Origin: Nocardiopsis xinjiangensis YIM 90004
GTDB taxonomy: Bacteria; Actinomycetota; Actinomycetes; Streptosporangiales; Streptosporangiaceae
NCBI RefSeq assembly: GCF_000341145.1
Contig: NZ_ANBE01000024.1
Span: forward strand, 1 to 39,157
Direction of reading: 5' to 3'
DNA: 39,157 bases
This document shows, in pieces, positions 8,157 through 15,883 of this stretch. A model generated the notes under the pieces. That model was given only the letters and a program-made list of their open reading frames with translations, did not search any database and was not told the origin of the DNA. Made by a program: the position numbers and the translations under genes. Positions within the stretch are counted from its first letter, which is position 1. Every line of letters begins with the position of its first letter.

Positions 8157-8700
8157 ATGATCAGCCCCTTGGTGATCGGAGACGGCGGTACGGCCGGTTG
8201 GATGGGGCCCAGCCACTCGGAGGACGCCTTCGGCGGCCGCATCGATGTCGCTCTGGTCGAGTCGGCCCAGGTGTCGATGATCGGTGTCGGAGAGGCGGCC
8301 TCCGATACCGTGCGCCACTTCCCCGACAGCAACTGGTCCCCGGCTAACACCGCGGCCTGCAACGAGCGCGTCACCAGCACCGTGGACGGGGCCGAGGAGC
8401 TCCTGGTCCTGCATTACCGGTCGGCCCGGCGTCAGGACACCCCGTGCTGGAAGGACGTCCACCAACGGCCGCTGCCCGACAGCGTCGCCGAGAAGTTGGA
8501 GCCGGCCCCGACTCCTCGGCAAGGAGGCCACGTCCCACTGAATCCGGGACGCCTGCCACGCATGCCGAACCCGGCGCCAGCCCGCATCGACCCGTCCGAT
8601 GTCCAGCAGGAGTTCACGAACCTCCGGGCGGGATCGAGGAGCCGGCGTCCCACTTCCCGGGCGGCCGCGAGCACCTGAGAACCTCCATGAGTGAGCTCTG
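8157..8700 (+). pseudogene. decayed flavin-dependent tryptophan-type halogenase
   Basis: The first 55 or so codons match the start of Trp-type halogenases: GDGGTAGW in place of GGGTAGW, then RIDVALVES, then IGVGEAASDTVRHF. The next codons (from about 8323) already match the C-terminal end of the family: NWSPANTAACNERV, EELLVLHYRSARRQDTP, then DVHQRPLPDSVAEKL. About 300 residues between them, including the WxWxIP motif, are missing. Further on, SDVQQEFTNLRAG (8599-8627) continues only after a shift of frame into IEEPASHFPGGREHLR, so there is also a frameshift near 8626. The first glycine of the FAD motif is changed to Asp. The gene cannot make an active enzyme. ATG 8157 with CTGGAGG upstream is the old start. 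Confidence 0.82.
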
Positions 8701-8730
8701 CCCCTCCCCCCGGCCTACGGCGCTCCAGCC

Positions 8731-8868
8731 GTGGCGGCGGAAGAGCTCCGTTCCTTCCTGAGCAGCCGCTACGCCGGCATCGCAGTGGTGACGTCGGCGA
8801 CCCTGGCGAGATCCCGCTGGTCTCTCCCGTACGCGCACGAAGGAGGGGCCGGTCACGCGATCGCGTGA
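8731..8868 (+). other. short open stretch, possibly a flavin-reductase fragment
   Basis: A 45-codon stretch from GTG 8731 reads AAEELRSFLSSRYAGIAVVTSAT, then loses sense and stops within the palindrome. The pattern of a short helix followed by xGxxVVT resembles the N-terminus of flavin reductases that serve halogenases, so it may be a second relic next to the halogenase. The similarity is too short to be sure; it may be chance. Confidence 0.2.
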
Positions 8869-8889
8869 CCGGCCCCTCCTTCGTGCGCG
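8832..8889. terminator. perfect 58-bp palindrome, bidirectional terminator
   Basis: Bases 8832-8860 are the exact reverse complement of 8861-8889, with no mismatch and no spacer. It lies five bases after the stop of the leftward RND pump gene and after the rightward halogenase relic, where two transcription units meet. In RNA either strand folds into a very stable hairpin, so a two-way intrinsic terminator is the natural reading. Confidence 0.88.
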
Positions 8890-8893
8890 GGGG

Positions 8894-11800
8894 TCAATTC
8901 TCCTCTTGGCCCCCGGTCTCGTGCTGGTCGCCGGCGGCGTGCCCGCCACCGGGTCGGTCAGACTCCACCGAATCGCTCTCCTGCGGGGCGGGGTCGGCGG
9001 CCGTGCCCGCGCGCTTGAACTCTCGTTCGCGGGACCTGCGAATCCGACGCTCGCGCCAGCTCTGTTTGGTCTCCTCCAACATCATGTAGAGGGTCGGGAC
9101 CACGATGAGCGTCAACAGGGCCGAGCTCGTCAGGCCACCGATGACCACGATCGACAGAGCCTGGGCGATGAACACGCTCCCACTGCCCAGACCGATGGCC
9201 ATCGGGACCAGAGCGCCCATCGTCGCCAGGGAGGTCATGAGGATCGGCCGCAGCCTGTGCCGCGTTCCCTCGATGACCGCCTCGGCCAGCGTCATCCCCT
9301 CGGCCCGGTACTGGTTGATGAGATCGATGAGCATGATCGCGTTGGTGACCACGATGCCGACCAGCATGAGCATTCCGATACCCGCGGACATACTCATTGC
9401 GGTGTCGGTCACGACCAAGCCGACCACGGAGCCGGTCACCGCCAGCGGCACGGACACCATGAGGATCAACGGCTGGGCCAGGCTCCGAAGCGTGGCGACC
9501 ATGATGACGAACACGATGGCGATCGAGGCGAGCAGCACGATCCCCAGATCGCTCTGGGCCTCCTCCTGCGTCTCCGCGTCCCCCACAACCGTGTAGGACA
9601 CACCGTCAGGCAGTTCGAGCTTCTCCATCTCGGCGGTCACCTCGTCCGAGATGAGCGGAAGGTCCATCGTGGACCCCTCGACCCCCACCCGGGAGCTGCG
9701 CTCTCCCTCGGTATGTGTCACGGCGGCCGGGCGCTCGACCTGCTCGACGTCGGCCAACTCCCCCAAGCGGACCGTGCCTCGCTCGCCCTCCAGTTCGAGG
9801 TCGCGCAGTTCACCGAGGTCAGCCGGCGCGTCGCCCAGGTCGATCATGATGTCGCGCTCGGTCCCGCCAAGCATGATCTGGCCCAGGTCCATGCCGTTCA
9901 TGGCGCTCTCGACGGCCCAGGAGAGCTGTTCGTCGTCGAAGCCGTTCTCGGCGGCGCGCGCGGGGACGGGCGTCACCTCGATGCCCGAGACAACCGTGTC
10001 CAACTCGTTGGACACGTCGCCGGCATGATCGACATCTCCCATCATGGCGGCGACGTCGGCGGCGGCCTCCTCCAGGTCATCGGCGTCGTCGGAGCGCAAC
10101 TCCACCTCGACCCGGTTGCCGCTGGACTCACCCGACTGGAACATAGTCCCGACCGTCAGGGTCCCCGCTTCGTCCAGACCGTCCAACTGCTCCTGAATGT
10201 CGCCACGTACCTCGGCCACGTCGCTCTCGGGGTCGACGGTCACCCAGAAGTTGGCGGAGTGGGACGCGGTAGTGGCGCCGTCGCTGCCGACCGTGGCCTC
10301 GTAGGAGACGACGTCGTCGACGTCGTCGAGCAGATCCTCGACCTCGCGCGCGGCCTCGTCCGTGACTTCCAGCGCTGTACCAGGCGGGAGTTCCTGCTGG
10401 ATGCTGAGCTGGTTCTGTCCGCTGTCCTCCAGGAAGACGAACCGCAGCCCCGTACCCAGGACGATGCTGGCAATGAAGATCACGAACGCCGTGGTGAGGA
10501 TGCCCCAACGGCGCCAGGTCCGCCATCCGCGGTTCTCGCGGTGGACCGCCCCCTTGATGATGGGCAGGTAGGCGCGCTGTACCCAGCTCTTGCGCTCGCG
10601 CTCCTGGGCCCGCCGGACGGCCTCCACACGTTCCTCCTCGGGCACGGCTTCGTCCTTGAGGAACCAGTGGGCCAGGAGCGGGATGACAGCGAAGGCGACG
10701 ACGAGGGAGGCCAGCAGGGCCACCGACATCGCGATACCGAACGGCTGGAAGAGCAGCCCCAGCTCACCGCCGATGAATGCTAGTGGCAGGAACACCGCCG
10801 CCGTGGCCAGCGTGGAGGAGACGACCGCGCTGGCCACCTCACGCACAGCCGTGATGATGGAGCTCAACCGTTCCCCGCCGTAGGACAGATGTCGCTTGAT
10901 GTTCTCCAGGACCACGATGGAGTCGTCCACCACGCGGCCGATCGCCGCCGTGAGCCCGGCGAGGGTGAGAATATTGAGCGTGTTCCCGGTCAGCCAGAGC
11001 ACGACGAGGCCGGTCAGCAAGGAGAGGGGGATCGAGACCAGTGTGACCAGAGTCGTGCGCACCGACATCAGGAACAGCATGATGAGCGCGATGACGGCGA
11101 CCAGGCCGATGAGGCCCTCGTTCATGAGGCCGTCGATGGAGTCCTCGATGAAGGGCGCTGTCTCGACGGTGGCGAACAGCTCGCCTTCGGAACCGAGGTC
11201 CTCGGCCAGGGTGGGGAGGGCCGAGTGCACCTGCTGGGAGACCTCGATGATGTTGGCGGCCCGCTCCTTGTACACGGTCAGGCTGACCGCGTCGGAACCG
11301 TTGCCCCGGGTGTAGGACTCTTCCTCTTGTACAGCCCACTCGACGTCGGCCACGGCATCGAGTCCCACGGTGTCGGCGGAGGAAGAGGGGTCCGGGTCCG
11401 CGGGGTCGGGCTCGGGGAGCATGTGGAGGTCCTCCAGGTCCTCCAGCGTGGCGTTGTCGCTGCCGACCGTGATCGCCAGAGTCTGCTCGTCCACCGTGAG
11501 GTCGCCTCCGGGCAGCAGGAGCCCGCTGCCCTCCAGCACGGTGGTGATGCTCTCCACGCTCAGACCGCGCTCCTCGAGTTCGTCCTCGTCCGGCGTGATC
11601 TCGATGTATTGGCTCTGGTCGCCCCAGACGTCCACCTGGCGGACGCCCCCGATCTCCTCCAGGGCCGGCACGACGCGCTCGTCGAGGTTGGCCGAGAGCG
11701 TACCGGCGCTCTCGTCGGCGCTGGCGGACAAGGTGAGCACGAAGTCGTCGTCCTCACCGCCCCCCTGGTCCATGACCTCGACCTCGGTGTTCGCCGGAAT

Positions 11801-12157
11801 ATCGGCCTGGGCCTCGTTGACGCGCTGCCGGACGCCGTCGATCGACTGCTCGGCATCGGCGTCCACCTCGAAGTCGGCCTCGATGACCGTCAGGCCCTGG
11901 GTGGAGGTGGAGGCGAGGTCGTCCAGACCGTCCAGGGACTCCAGGCTCGACTCGATCGGATCTGCGACCTCCTGGCTCATCACCTCGGGGGAGGACCCGG
12001 GGTAGGAGGCGTAGACGTGCGCACTGGGCGGGTCCAGCGAAGGGAAGAGCTCCACCTTCATCGCGCTGACGGAAACGAACCCGAAAACGACGACAACAAC
12101 GCTGAGCAGAACCACCAGTACGCGGTTCACGATACTGAAGCGGGTGAGCCCTACCAT
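8894..12157 (-). CDS. RND-family efflux transporter (AcrB/SwrC-like)
   Basis: This 1087-residue protein has the full resistance-nodulation-division plan: one N-terminal helix (about 8-30), a periplasmic-type loop, five helices from about 330 to 480, a helix near 535, a second large loop, and five helices near 870-1030. The GRVVDDSIVVLENI motif in helix 4 (near residue 410) carries the paired aspartates of the proton relay. Single-gene RND pumps of this kind occur in Gram-positives (SwrC/YerP of B. subtilis exports surfactin). I chose ATG 12157 because GGAG lies six bases before it; the ATG at 12169 lacks a site. The two-component system next door may control it. Export of the peptide is plausible but unproven; it could also be an unrelated drug pump. 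Confidence 0.9.
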   Translation of the reverse strand: MVGLTRFSIVNRVLVVLLSVVVVVFGFVSVSAMKVELFPSLDPPSAHVYASYPGSSPEVMSQEVADPIESSLESLDGLDDLASTSTQGLTVIEADFEVDADAEQSIDGVRQRVNEAQADIPANTEVEVMDQGGGEDDDFVLTLSASADESAGTLSANLDERVVPALEEIGGVRQVDVWGDQSQYIEITPDEDELEERGLSVESITTVLEGSGLLLPGGDLTVDEQTLAITVGSDNATLEDLEDLHMLPEPDPADPDPSSSADTVGLDAVADVEWAVQEEESYTRGNGSDAVSLTVYKERAANIIEVSQQVHSALPTLAEDLGSEGELFATVETAPFIEDSIDGLMNEGLIGLVAVIALIMLFLMSVRTTLVTLVSIPLSLLTGLVVLWLTGNTLNILTLAGLTAAIGRVVDDSIVVLENIKRHLSYGGERLSSIITAVREVASAVVSSTLATAAVFLPLAFIGGELGLLFQPFGIAMSVALLASLVVAFAVIPLLAHWFLKDEAVPEEERVEAVRRAQERERKSWVQRAYLPIIKGAVHRENRGWRTWRRWGILTTAFVIFIASIVLGTGLRFVFLEDSGQNQLSIQQELPPGTALEVTDEAAREVEDLLDDVDDVVSYEATVGSDGATTASHSANFWVTVDPESDVAEVRGDIQEQLDGLDEAGTLTVGTMFQSGESSGNRVEVELRSDDADDLEEAAADVAAMMGDVDHAGDVSNELDTVVSGIEVTPVPARAAENGFDDEQLSWAVESAMNGMDLGQIMLGGTERDIMIDLGDAPADLGELRDLELEGERGTVRLGELADVEQVERPAAVTHTEGERSSRVGVEGSTMDLPLISDEVTAEMEKLELPDGVSYTVVGDAETQEEAQSDLGIVLLASIAIVFVIMVATLRSLAQPLILMVSVPLAVTGSVVGLVVTDTAMSMSAGIGMLMLVGIVVTNAIMLIDLINQYRAEGMTLAEAVIEGTRHRLRPILMTSLATMGALVPMAIGLGSGSVFIAQALSIVVIGGLTSSALLTLIVVPTLYMMLEETKQSWRERRIRRSREREFKRAGTAADPAPQESDSVESDRPGGGHAAGDQHETGGQEEN

Positions 12158-12195
12158 GGCTTTCTCCATCTACTTCGCGGCGAGTGGAGCGACAT
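12151..12195 (-). other. possible 14-codon leader ORF before the RND gene
   Basis: ATG 12195, preceded by AAGGAG at 12 bases, opens a 14-codon frame (MSLHSPRSRWRKPW) whose TAG stop overlaps the pump start as ATGGTAG. It could couple translation of the pump to that of the leader. The wide spacing and short length make this weak; chance is likely enough. Confidence 0.2.
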
Positions 12196-12279
12196 AATCC
12201 GCGTTTTCTCCTTGTTGCTTCGGGGTTTATCTGTGGTGATATCTCTGATCCCGAACATCGCCCGGGAGGTCCGTACGCC

Positions 12280-12522
12280 CTACTTGTCGGACCGGTTCGG
12301 GTCGAGTCGGTCGGACACGATCAGGATCGTCACCGCCAGGACAGCGATGAACAGGTTCGCGTAGAGTTCGTAACCCTCCAGGAAGGGGATTCCGGGGATC
12401 ACGACACGGTTGAAGAAATTCAGGACCTGGCTCAGAAAAGGTTGGACGAGCAAGTGGTCGATGGCTCCACTGACACCCATGACCGCGACCACGAAAGCTA
12501 CTGTCTGAATGAATTTGATCAT
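12280..12522 (-). CDS. small two-helix membrane protein, unknown function
   Basis: This 80-residue protein has two hydrophobic stretches, at about residues 4-25 (IQTVAFVVAVMGVSGAI) and 54-70 (LYANLFIAVLAVTILIV), joined by a loop rich in F, P and V, and a short charged tail. I do not recognise a family. Its ATG has only a weak GAG-type site upstream. It is the first leftward gene before the RND pump, 122 bases from the pump start, so it may be co-transcribed and act as a small pump partner. It diverges from the histidine kinase gene. Confidence 0.6.
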   Translation of the reverse strand: MIKFIQTVAFVVAVMGVSGAIDHLLVQPFLSQVLNFFNRVVIPGIPFLEGYELYANLFIAVLAVTILIVSDRLDPNRSDK

Positions 12523-12696
12523 GGCTCGACGCTATCGATGGCGCCGCTTCGGCGGATCGCTCGTGGGTGCCGGACCACCAGCCCATGGTCGTCCCGGGAG
12601 CGACCGGGGTGGCACGAAAGTACGGGAACCCCGGACGCCCTCACGACTTTCGTTCCGCTCCGCCCGACAGCCGATGGTCAGAGGAGACCGTCCCGG

Positions 12697-12702
12697 GTAG
12701 TT
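12697..12702 (+). promoter_or_regulatory. possible -10 box for a leaderless histidine-kinase transcript
   Basis: TAGTTT fits the TAnnnT form and ends eight bases before the ATG at 12711, the spacing seen in leaderless actinomycete transcripts. No Shine-Dalgarno site lies at the right distance before the ATG, which agrees. I see no convincing -35 box. Confidence 0.3.
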
Positions 12703-12710
12703 TGAACGCG

Positions 12711-13886
12711 ATGAAGCACACCGGCAGCACGGACCCGCCCCGTCGCGCTCCCAGGGACTGGGCCATCGATACAGGGCTGTTCATGGCTGCCGCCGCGTAC
12801 GGTGTGCTGATCTCCGGGCTCCGGGTGGAGGACCCCCACACCGCCGGCACCATCCCCGTCTGGCTGTTCAACCTCGACCAGGCCGTCGGACTGCTGGCCT
12901 GCATCGCGCTGTGGTTCCGCCGCCGATGGCCGCTCGGCCTGGCGCTGGTCCTCATCGGGCTCTCGGTCTACCTGGAGATGGTCGTCGGCGCCATGCTGGT
13001 GGCGATGTTCACCGTTGGCACGCGCCGCACGCCCCAGGTCTGCCTGGCCCTGCTCTGCTCCGGTGTCGTCGCCTCTTTCGCCCACGCCCTCCTGCGCCCG
13101 GAGCTACGCCTCGGCTACTCCGTGGCCGAGACCGTCTTCCAGAACGCGATCCTGCTGGCCGCCACCGTCGGCTGGGGCCTGTACCTGCAGCACCGCCGAC
13201 AGCTCGTGGTCTCGCTGCGCGAGCGCGCCGAGCAGGCCGAGGCCGAGACGCGCCGTAGCGCCGAACTGGCCAAGCGCCAGGCCAGGGACGAGATGGCCCG
13301 CGAGATCCACGACGTCCTGGGCCACCGTCTGTCCCTGCTCAGCCTGCACGCCGGTGCGCTGTCCTACCGGCCGGACATGCCCCGCGAGGACCTGGTCAGC
13401 GCCACGACGGTGCTCCGCGAAGGCACCCACCAGGCCCTCCAGGACCTGCGCGAGGTCATCGGGGTCCTGCGTGCCCCGGTCAGCGAGCTGCCCCAGCCCA
13501 CGCTGGAGGACCTGCCCGTCCTGATCGAGGAGACCCGCCGGGCCGGGATGTCGGTGTCCCTGGAGATCGACACCCCGCAGGCCCCGCCGGACCGGGTGGC
13601 ACGCGCCGCCTACCGGATCACCCAGGAAGCATTGACCAACGCACGCAAGCACGCGCCCGGCGCCGAGGTGCGTGTGGCCGTGTCCGGTTCACCCGAGGAA
13701 GGACTGAGCGTCGACGTGACCAACACACCTCCTGCTCCCACAACAGACGGCGAGGCGTCCCGGAGCTCGAATCAGGGCCTCCTGGGCCTCTCCGAGCGTG
13801 TGTCGCTGCTGCGCGGCCACCTGGAGCACGGTCCGACGGACGAGGGGGGCTGGCGCGTGGGCGCACGGCTGCCGTGGTCGCCATGA
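12711..13886 (+). CDS. NarL-type sensor histidine kinase
   Basis: This 391-residue protein has about five membrane helices between residues 17 and 160, then a coiled linker rich in A, E and R, the HisKA_3 dimerisation motif EMAREIHDVLGH with phospho-acceptor H200, and an ATPase domain with EALTNARKHAPG (N box) and GLLGLSERV (G box). This is the DesK/NarX-like architecture common in actinomycetes, where an integral membrane part senses envelope signals or lipophilic compounds. The stop overlaps the response regulator start as ATGA. The pair most likely controls the adjacent efflux genes, by position only. Confidence 0.92.
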   Translation: MKHTGSTDPPRRAPRDWAIDTGLFMAAAAYGVLISGLRVEDPHTAGTIPVWLFNLDQAVGLLACIALWFRRRWPLGLALVLIGLSVYLEMVVGAMLVAMFTVGTRRTPQVCLALLCSGVVASFAHALLRPELRLGYSVAETVFQNAILLAATVGWGLYLQHRRQLVVSLRERAEQAEAETRRSAELAKRQARDEMAREIHDVLGHRLSLLSLHAGALSYRPDMPREDLVSATTVLREGTHQALQDLREVIGVLRAPVSELPQPTLEDLPVLIEETRRAGMSVSLEIDTPQAPPDRVARAAYRITQEALTNARKHAPGAEVRVAVSGSPEEGLSVDVTNTPPAPTTDGEASRSSNQGLLGLSERVSLLRGHLEHGPTDEGGWRVGARLPWSP

Positions 13887-14560
13887 ACAGCACCGTTCCG
13901 GAGACGATCCGGGTCCTCATCGTGGACGACGACCCCCTCGTGCGTTCCGGGCTGCGCATCATGCTCGGCGGCGCACCGGACCTGCGGATGGTGGCGGAGG
14001 CCGACGACGGCAGCGAAGTCATCGACCAGATCGATCTGCACGAGCCCGACATCGTGCTCATGGACATTCGGATGCGCCGGCTCGACGGACTGTCCGCGAC
14101 CCGGGCTCTGCGGGCCCGGACCGACCCGCCTCAGGTCATCGTGCTCACCACGTTCGACGCCGACCACTACGTCCTGGGCGCGCTGCGGGCGGGGGCTGCG
14201 GGGTTCCTGCTCAAGGACACCCCTCCCGAGGAGATCATCACCGCGGTCCGGCACGCCGCCCGCGGCCTGCCGGTCCTGTCTCCGGAGGTGACACGGCGCC
14301 TGATCACGCGCGTCACCGAAACCGGGGAGGACCGGCGCCGGACAGAGGCGCTCGACCGGCTGGCCGGGCTCAGCGAGCGCGAGCGGGAGGTCGCGCTCGC
14401 CGTGGCCAGGGGGCTGTCGAACGCCGAGATCGCCCAGCGGCTCCACTTCAGCGTGTCCACGGTCAAGACGCACACCTCCCGCCTCTTGGCCGCACTGGGC
14501 TTCAACAACCGCGTCCAGATCGCGATCCTCGTCCACGAGGCCGGTCTGCTGGATGACTGA
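13883..14560 (+). CDS. NarL/LuxR-type response regulator
   Basis: This 225-residue regulator has a receiver domain with acidic residues D15-D17, phospho-acceptor D61 in IVLMDIRM, the conserved T in VLTTFD and K in LLKDT. A C-terminal LuxR helix-turn-helix follows (LSEREREVALAVARGLSNAEIAQRL, then STVKTHTSRLLAAL). It is the partner of the upstream kinase. I chose the ATG at 13883 because it overlaps the kinase stop as ATGA; a GTG at 13874 would add three residues. Confidence 0.92.
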   Translation: MNSTVPETIRVLIVDDDPLVRSGLRIMLGGAPDLRMVAEADDGSEVIDQIDLHEPDIVLMDIRMRRLDGLSATRALRARTDPPQVIVLTTFDADHYVLGALRAGAAGFLLKDTPPEEIITAVRHAARGLPVLSPEVTRRLITRVTETGEDRRRTEALDRLAGLSEREREVALAVARGLSNAEIAQRLHFSVSTVKTHTSRLLAALGFNNRVQIAILVHEAGLLDD

Positions 14561-14586
14561 AGCGGCGACCTCGATGGCGGCGATGG

Positions 14587-14899
14587 TGTCGGCGGCACGT
14601 GGTGCGCCTGGCCAAGATCCGCTGGCGTATCGAGCACGACTACCGCGAGCTCAAGCACGGGCTCGGGTCGGACCACTACGAGGGGCGCACCTGGCGGGGC
14701 TGGCACCACCACGTCACTCTGGTCGCCGCTGCTCAGGCGTTTCTGCCCCCGCGAAGGCTCGGCCTAGAACACCTGACGCCGTTCTGAACCCGTACCAGGT
14801 CTCGCAAGAGCTCCAGGCGGTGCTGCTGTGCTGGACCGGCGTGTGTGTCACCTGCCATCAGCCGCTCGCACAGCAGCACCGACCAGACACGGGTTGACA
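14587..14899 (+). pseudogene. IS701-like transposase remnant (C-terminal end only)
   Basis: The segment LAKIRWRIEHDYRELKHGLG then DHYEGRTWRGWHHHVTLV matches the C-terminal catalytic region (with the DDE glutamate) of IS701/IS4-type transposases. The frame then shifts near 14745: the tail continues in another frame as LNPYQVSQELQAVLLCWTG then CVTCHQPL, again typical of the family. The N-terminal three quarters are gone. TTGACAAAGTACTAC (14894-14908), touching the dehydratase stop codon, may be the old right end of the element. It marks a past rearrangement between the regulator and the biosynthetic operon. Confidence 0.75.
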
Positions 14900-14907
14900 A
14901 AGTACTA

Positions 14908-15843
14908 CTAGGCCTCGACCTTGTGTTTCCACCACGAGGGATGGTCGACGTACCAGCGGACGGTCGCCGTGAGCGCGTCGTCGAAAGAGTGCTGCGGTTC
15001 GTACCCCAGAGCGCGCAGCTTGGAGTCGTCGAGCGAGTAGCGCCGGTCGTGCCCGGGACGGTCCGGCACTCGGGTGACCCGGTCCCAGCCGACTCCGACG
15101 GCCCCCAGGATCCGGCCCGTCAGATCCACGTTGCTCAGTTCCTCCACCCCGGCGATGTTGTACACCTCGCCGGGAGCCCCGCTGCCGCACACCGTGTGGA
15201 TGCCCCGACAGTGGTCCTCGACGTGGACCCAGTCCCGGACGTTGCCCCCGTCACCGTAGAGGGGCACGCTCTTGCCCTGGAGGAGGTTGGTGACGAAGCG
15301 CGGGATCAGCTTCTCGGTGAACTGGTAGGGACCGAAGTTGTTGCCGCAGCGCGTGACGGAGACCGGGAGCCCGTACGTGATCCAGTAGGCGAGGGCGATC
15401 ATGTCGCTGCCTGCCTTGGAGGCGGCGTACGGAGAACGGGGGCGCAAGGGCGACTCTTCGTCCCACGAACCGGAGTCGATGGTGCCGTACACCTCGTCCG
15501 TGGAGACGTGGACGACCTTGGGCACCCCAGCGTCCAGACACGCCTGCATGAGGGTTTGGGTGCCGAGGACGTTGCTGTGGACGAACTCCGCGGAGCCCTC
15601 GATGGAACGGTCCACATGGGACTCGGCGGCGAAGTGGACCACCAGGTCGTGTCCGGGCACGACCTCGGCCAACAGTTGGGCATCGCACACGTCCCCGTGT
15701 ACGAAGTCGTGCTCGACGCCGGCCAGATTCGCCCGGTCGGCGGCGTAGGTGAGGCGGTCCAGCACGGTGACGTGCTCGCCCCTCAGGGAACGGACGAAGT
15801 GGGAGCCGATGAAGCCGGCGCCTCCGGTGACAAGGATCTTCAT
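14908..15843 (-). CDS. rmlB: dTDP-glucose 4,6-dehydratase
   Basis: This 311-residue extended SDR converts dTDP-glucose to dTDP-4-keto-6-deoxyglucose, the entry step of every 6-deoxysugar route. It has the NAD motif TGGAGFIG (6-13), the active-site S114-T115-D116-E117 in STDEVYG, and Y139xxxK143. RSPYAASKAGSD and the later GNVRDWVHVEDH are hallmarks of RmlB. It is the last gene of the long leftward operon, 40 bases after the carbamoyltransferase, with a GGAAAGG site upstream. It supplies the sugar that the C-3-methyltransferase, reductases and glycosyltransferase process further. The stop codon touches the transposase remnant, but the C-terminus looks complete. Confidence 0.95.
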   Translation of the reverse strand: MKILVTGGAGFIGSHFVRSLRGEHVTVLDRLTYAADRANLAGVEHDFVHGDVCDAQLLAEVVPGHDLVVHFAAESHVDRSIEGSAEFVHSNVLGTQTLMQACLDAGVPKVVHVSTDEVYGTIDSGSWDEESPLRPRSPYAASKAGSDMIALAYWITYGLPVSVTRCGNNFGPYQFTEKLIPRFVTNLLQGKSVPLYGDGGNVRDWVHVEDHCRGIHTVCGSGAPGEVYNIAGVEELSNVDLTGRILGAVGVGWDRVTRVPDRPGHDRRYSLDDSKLRALGYEPQHSFDDALTATVRWYVDHPSWWKHKVEA

Positions 15844-15883
15844 GGAGCGTCGGGCCTTTCCGTGTGTGGGGGGGCAAGTCGCG

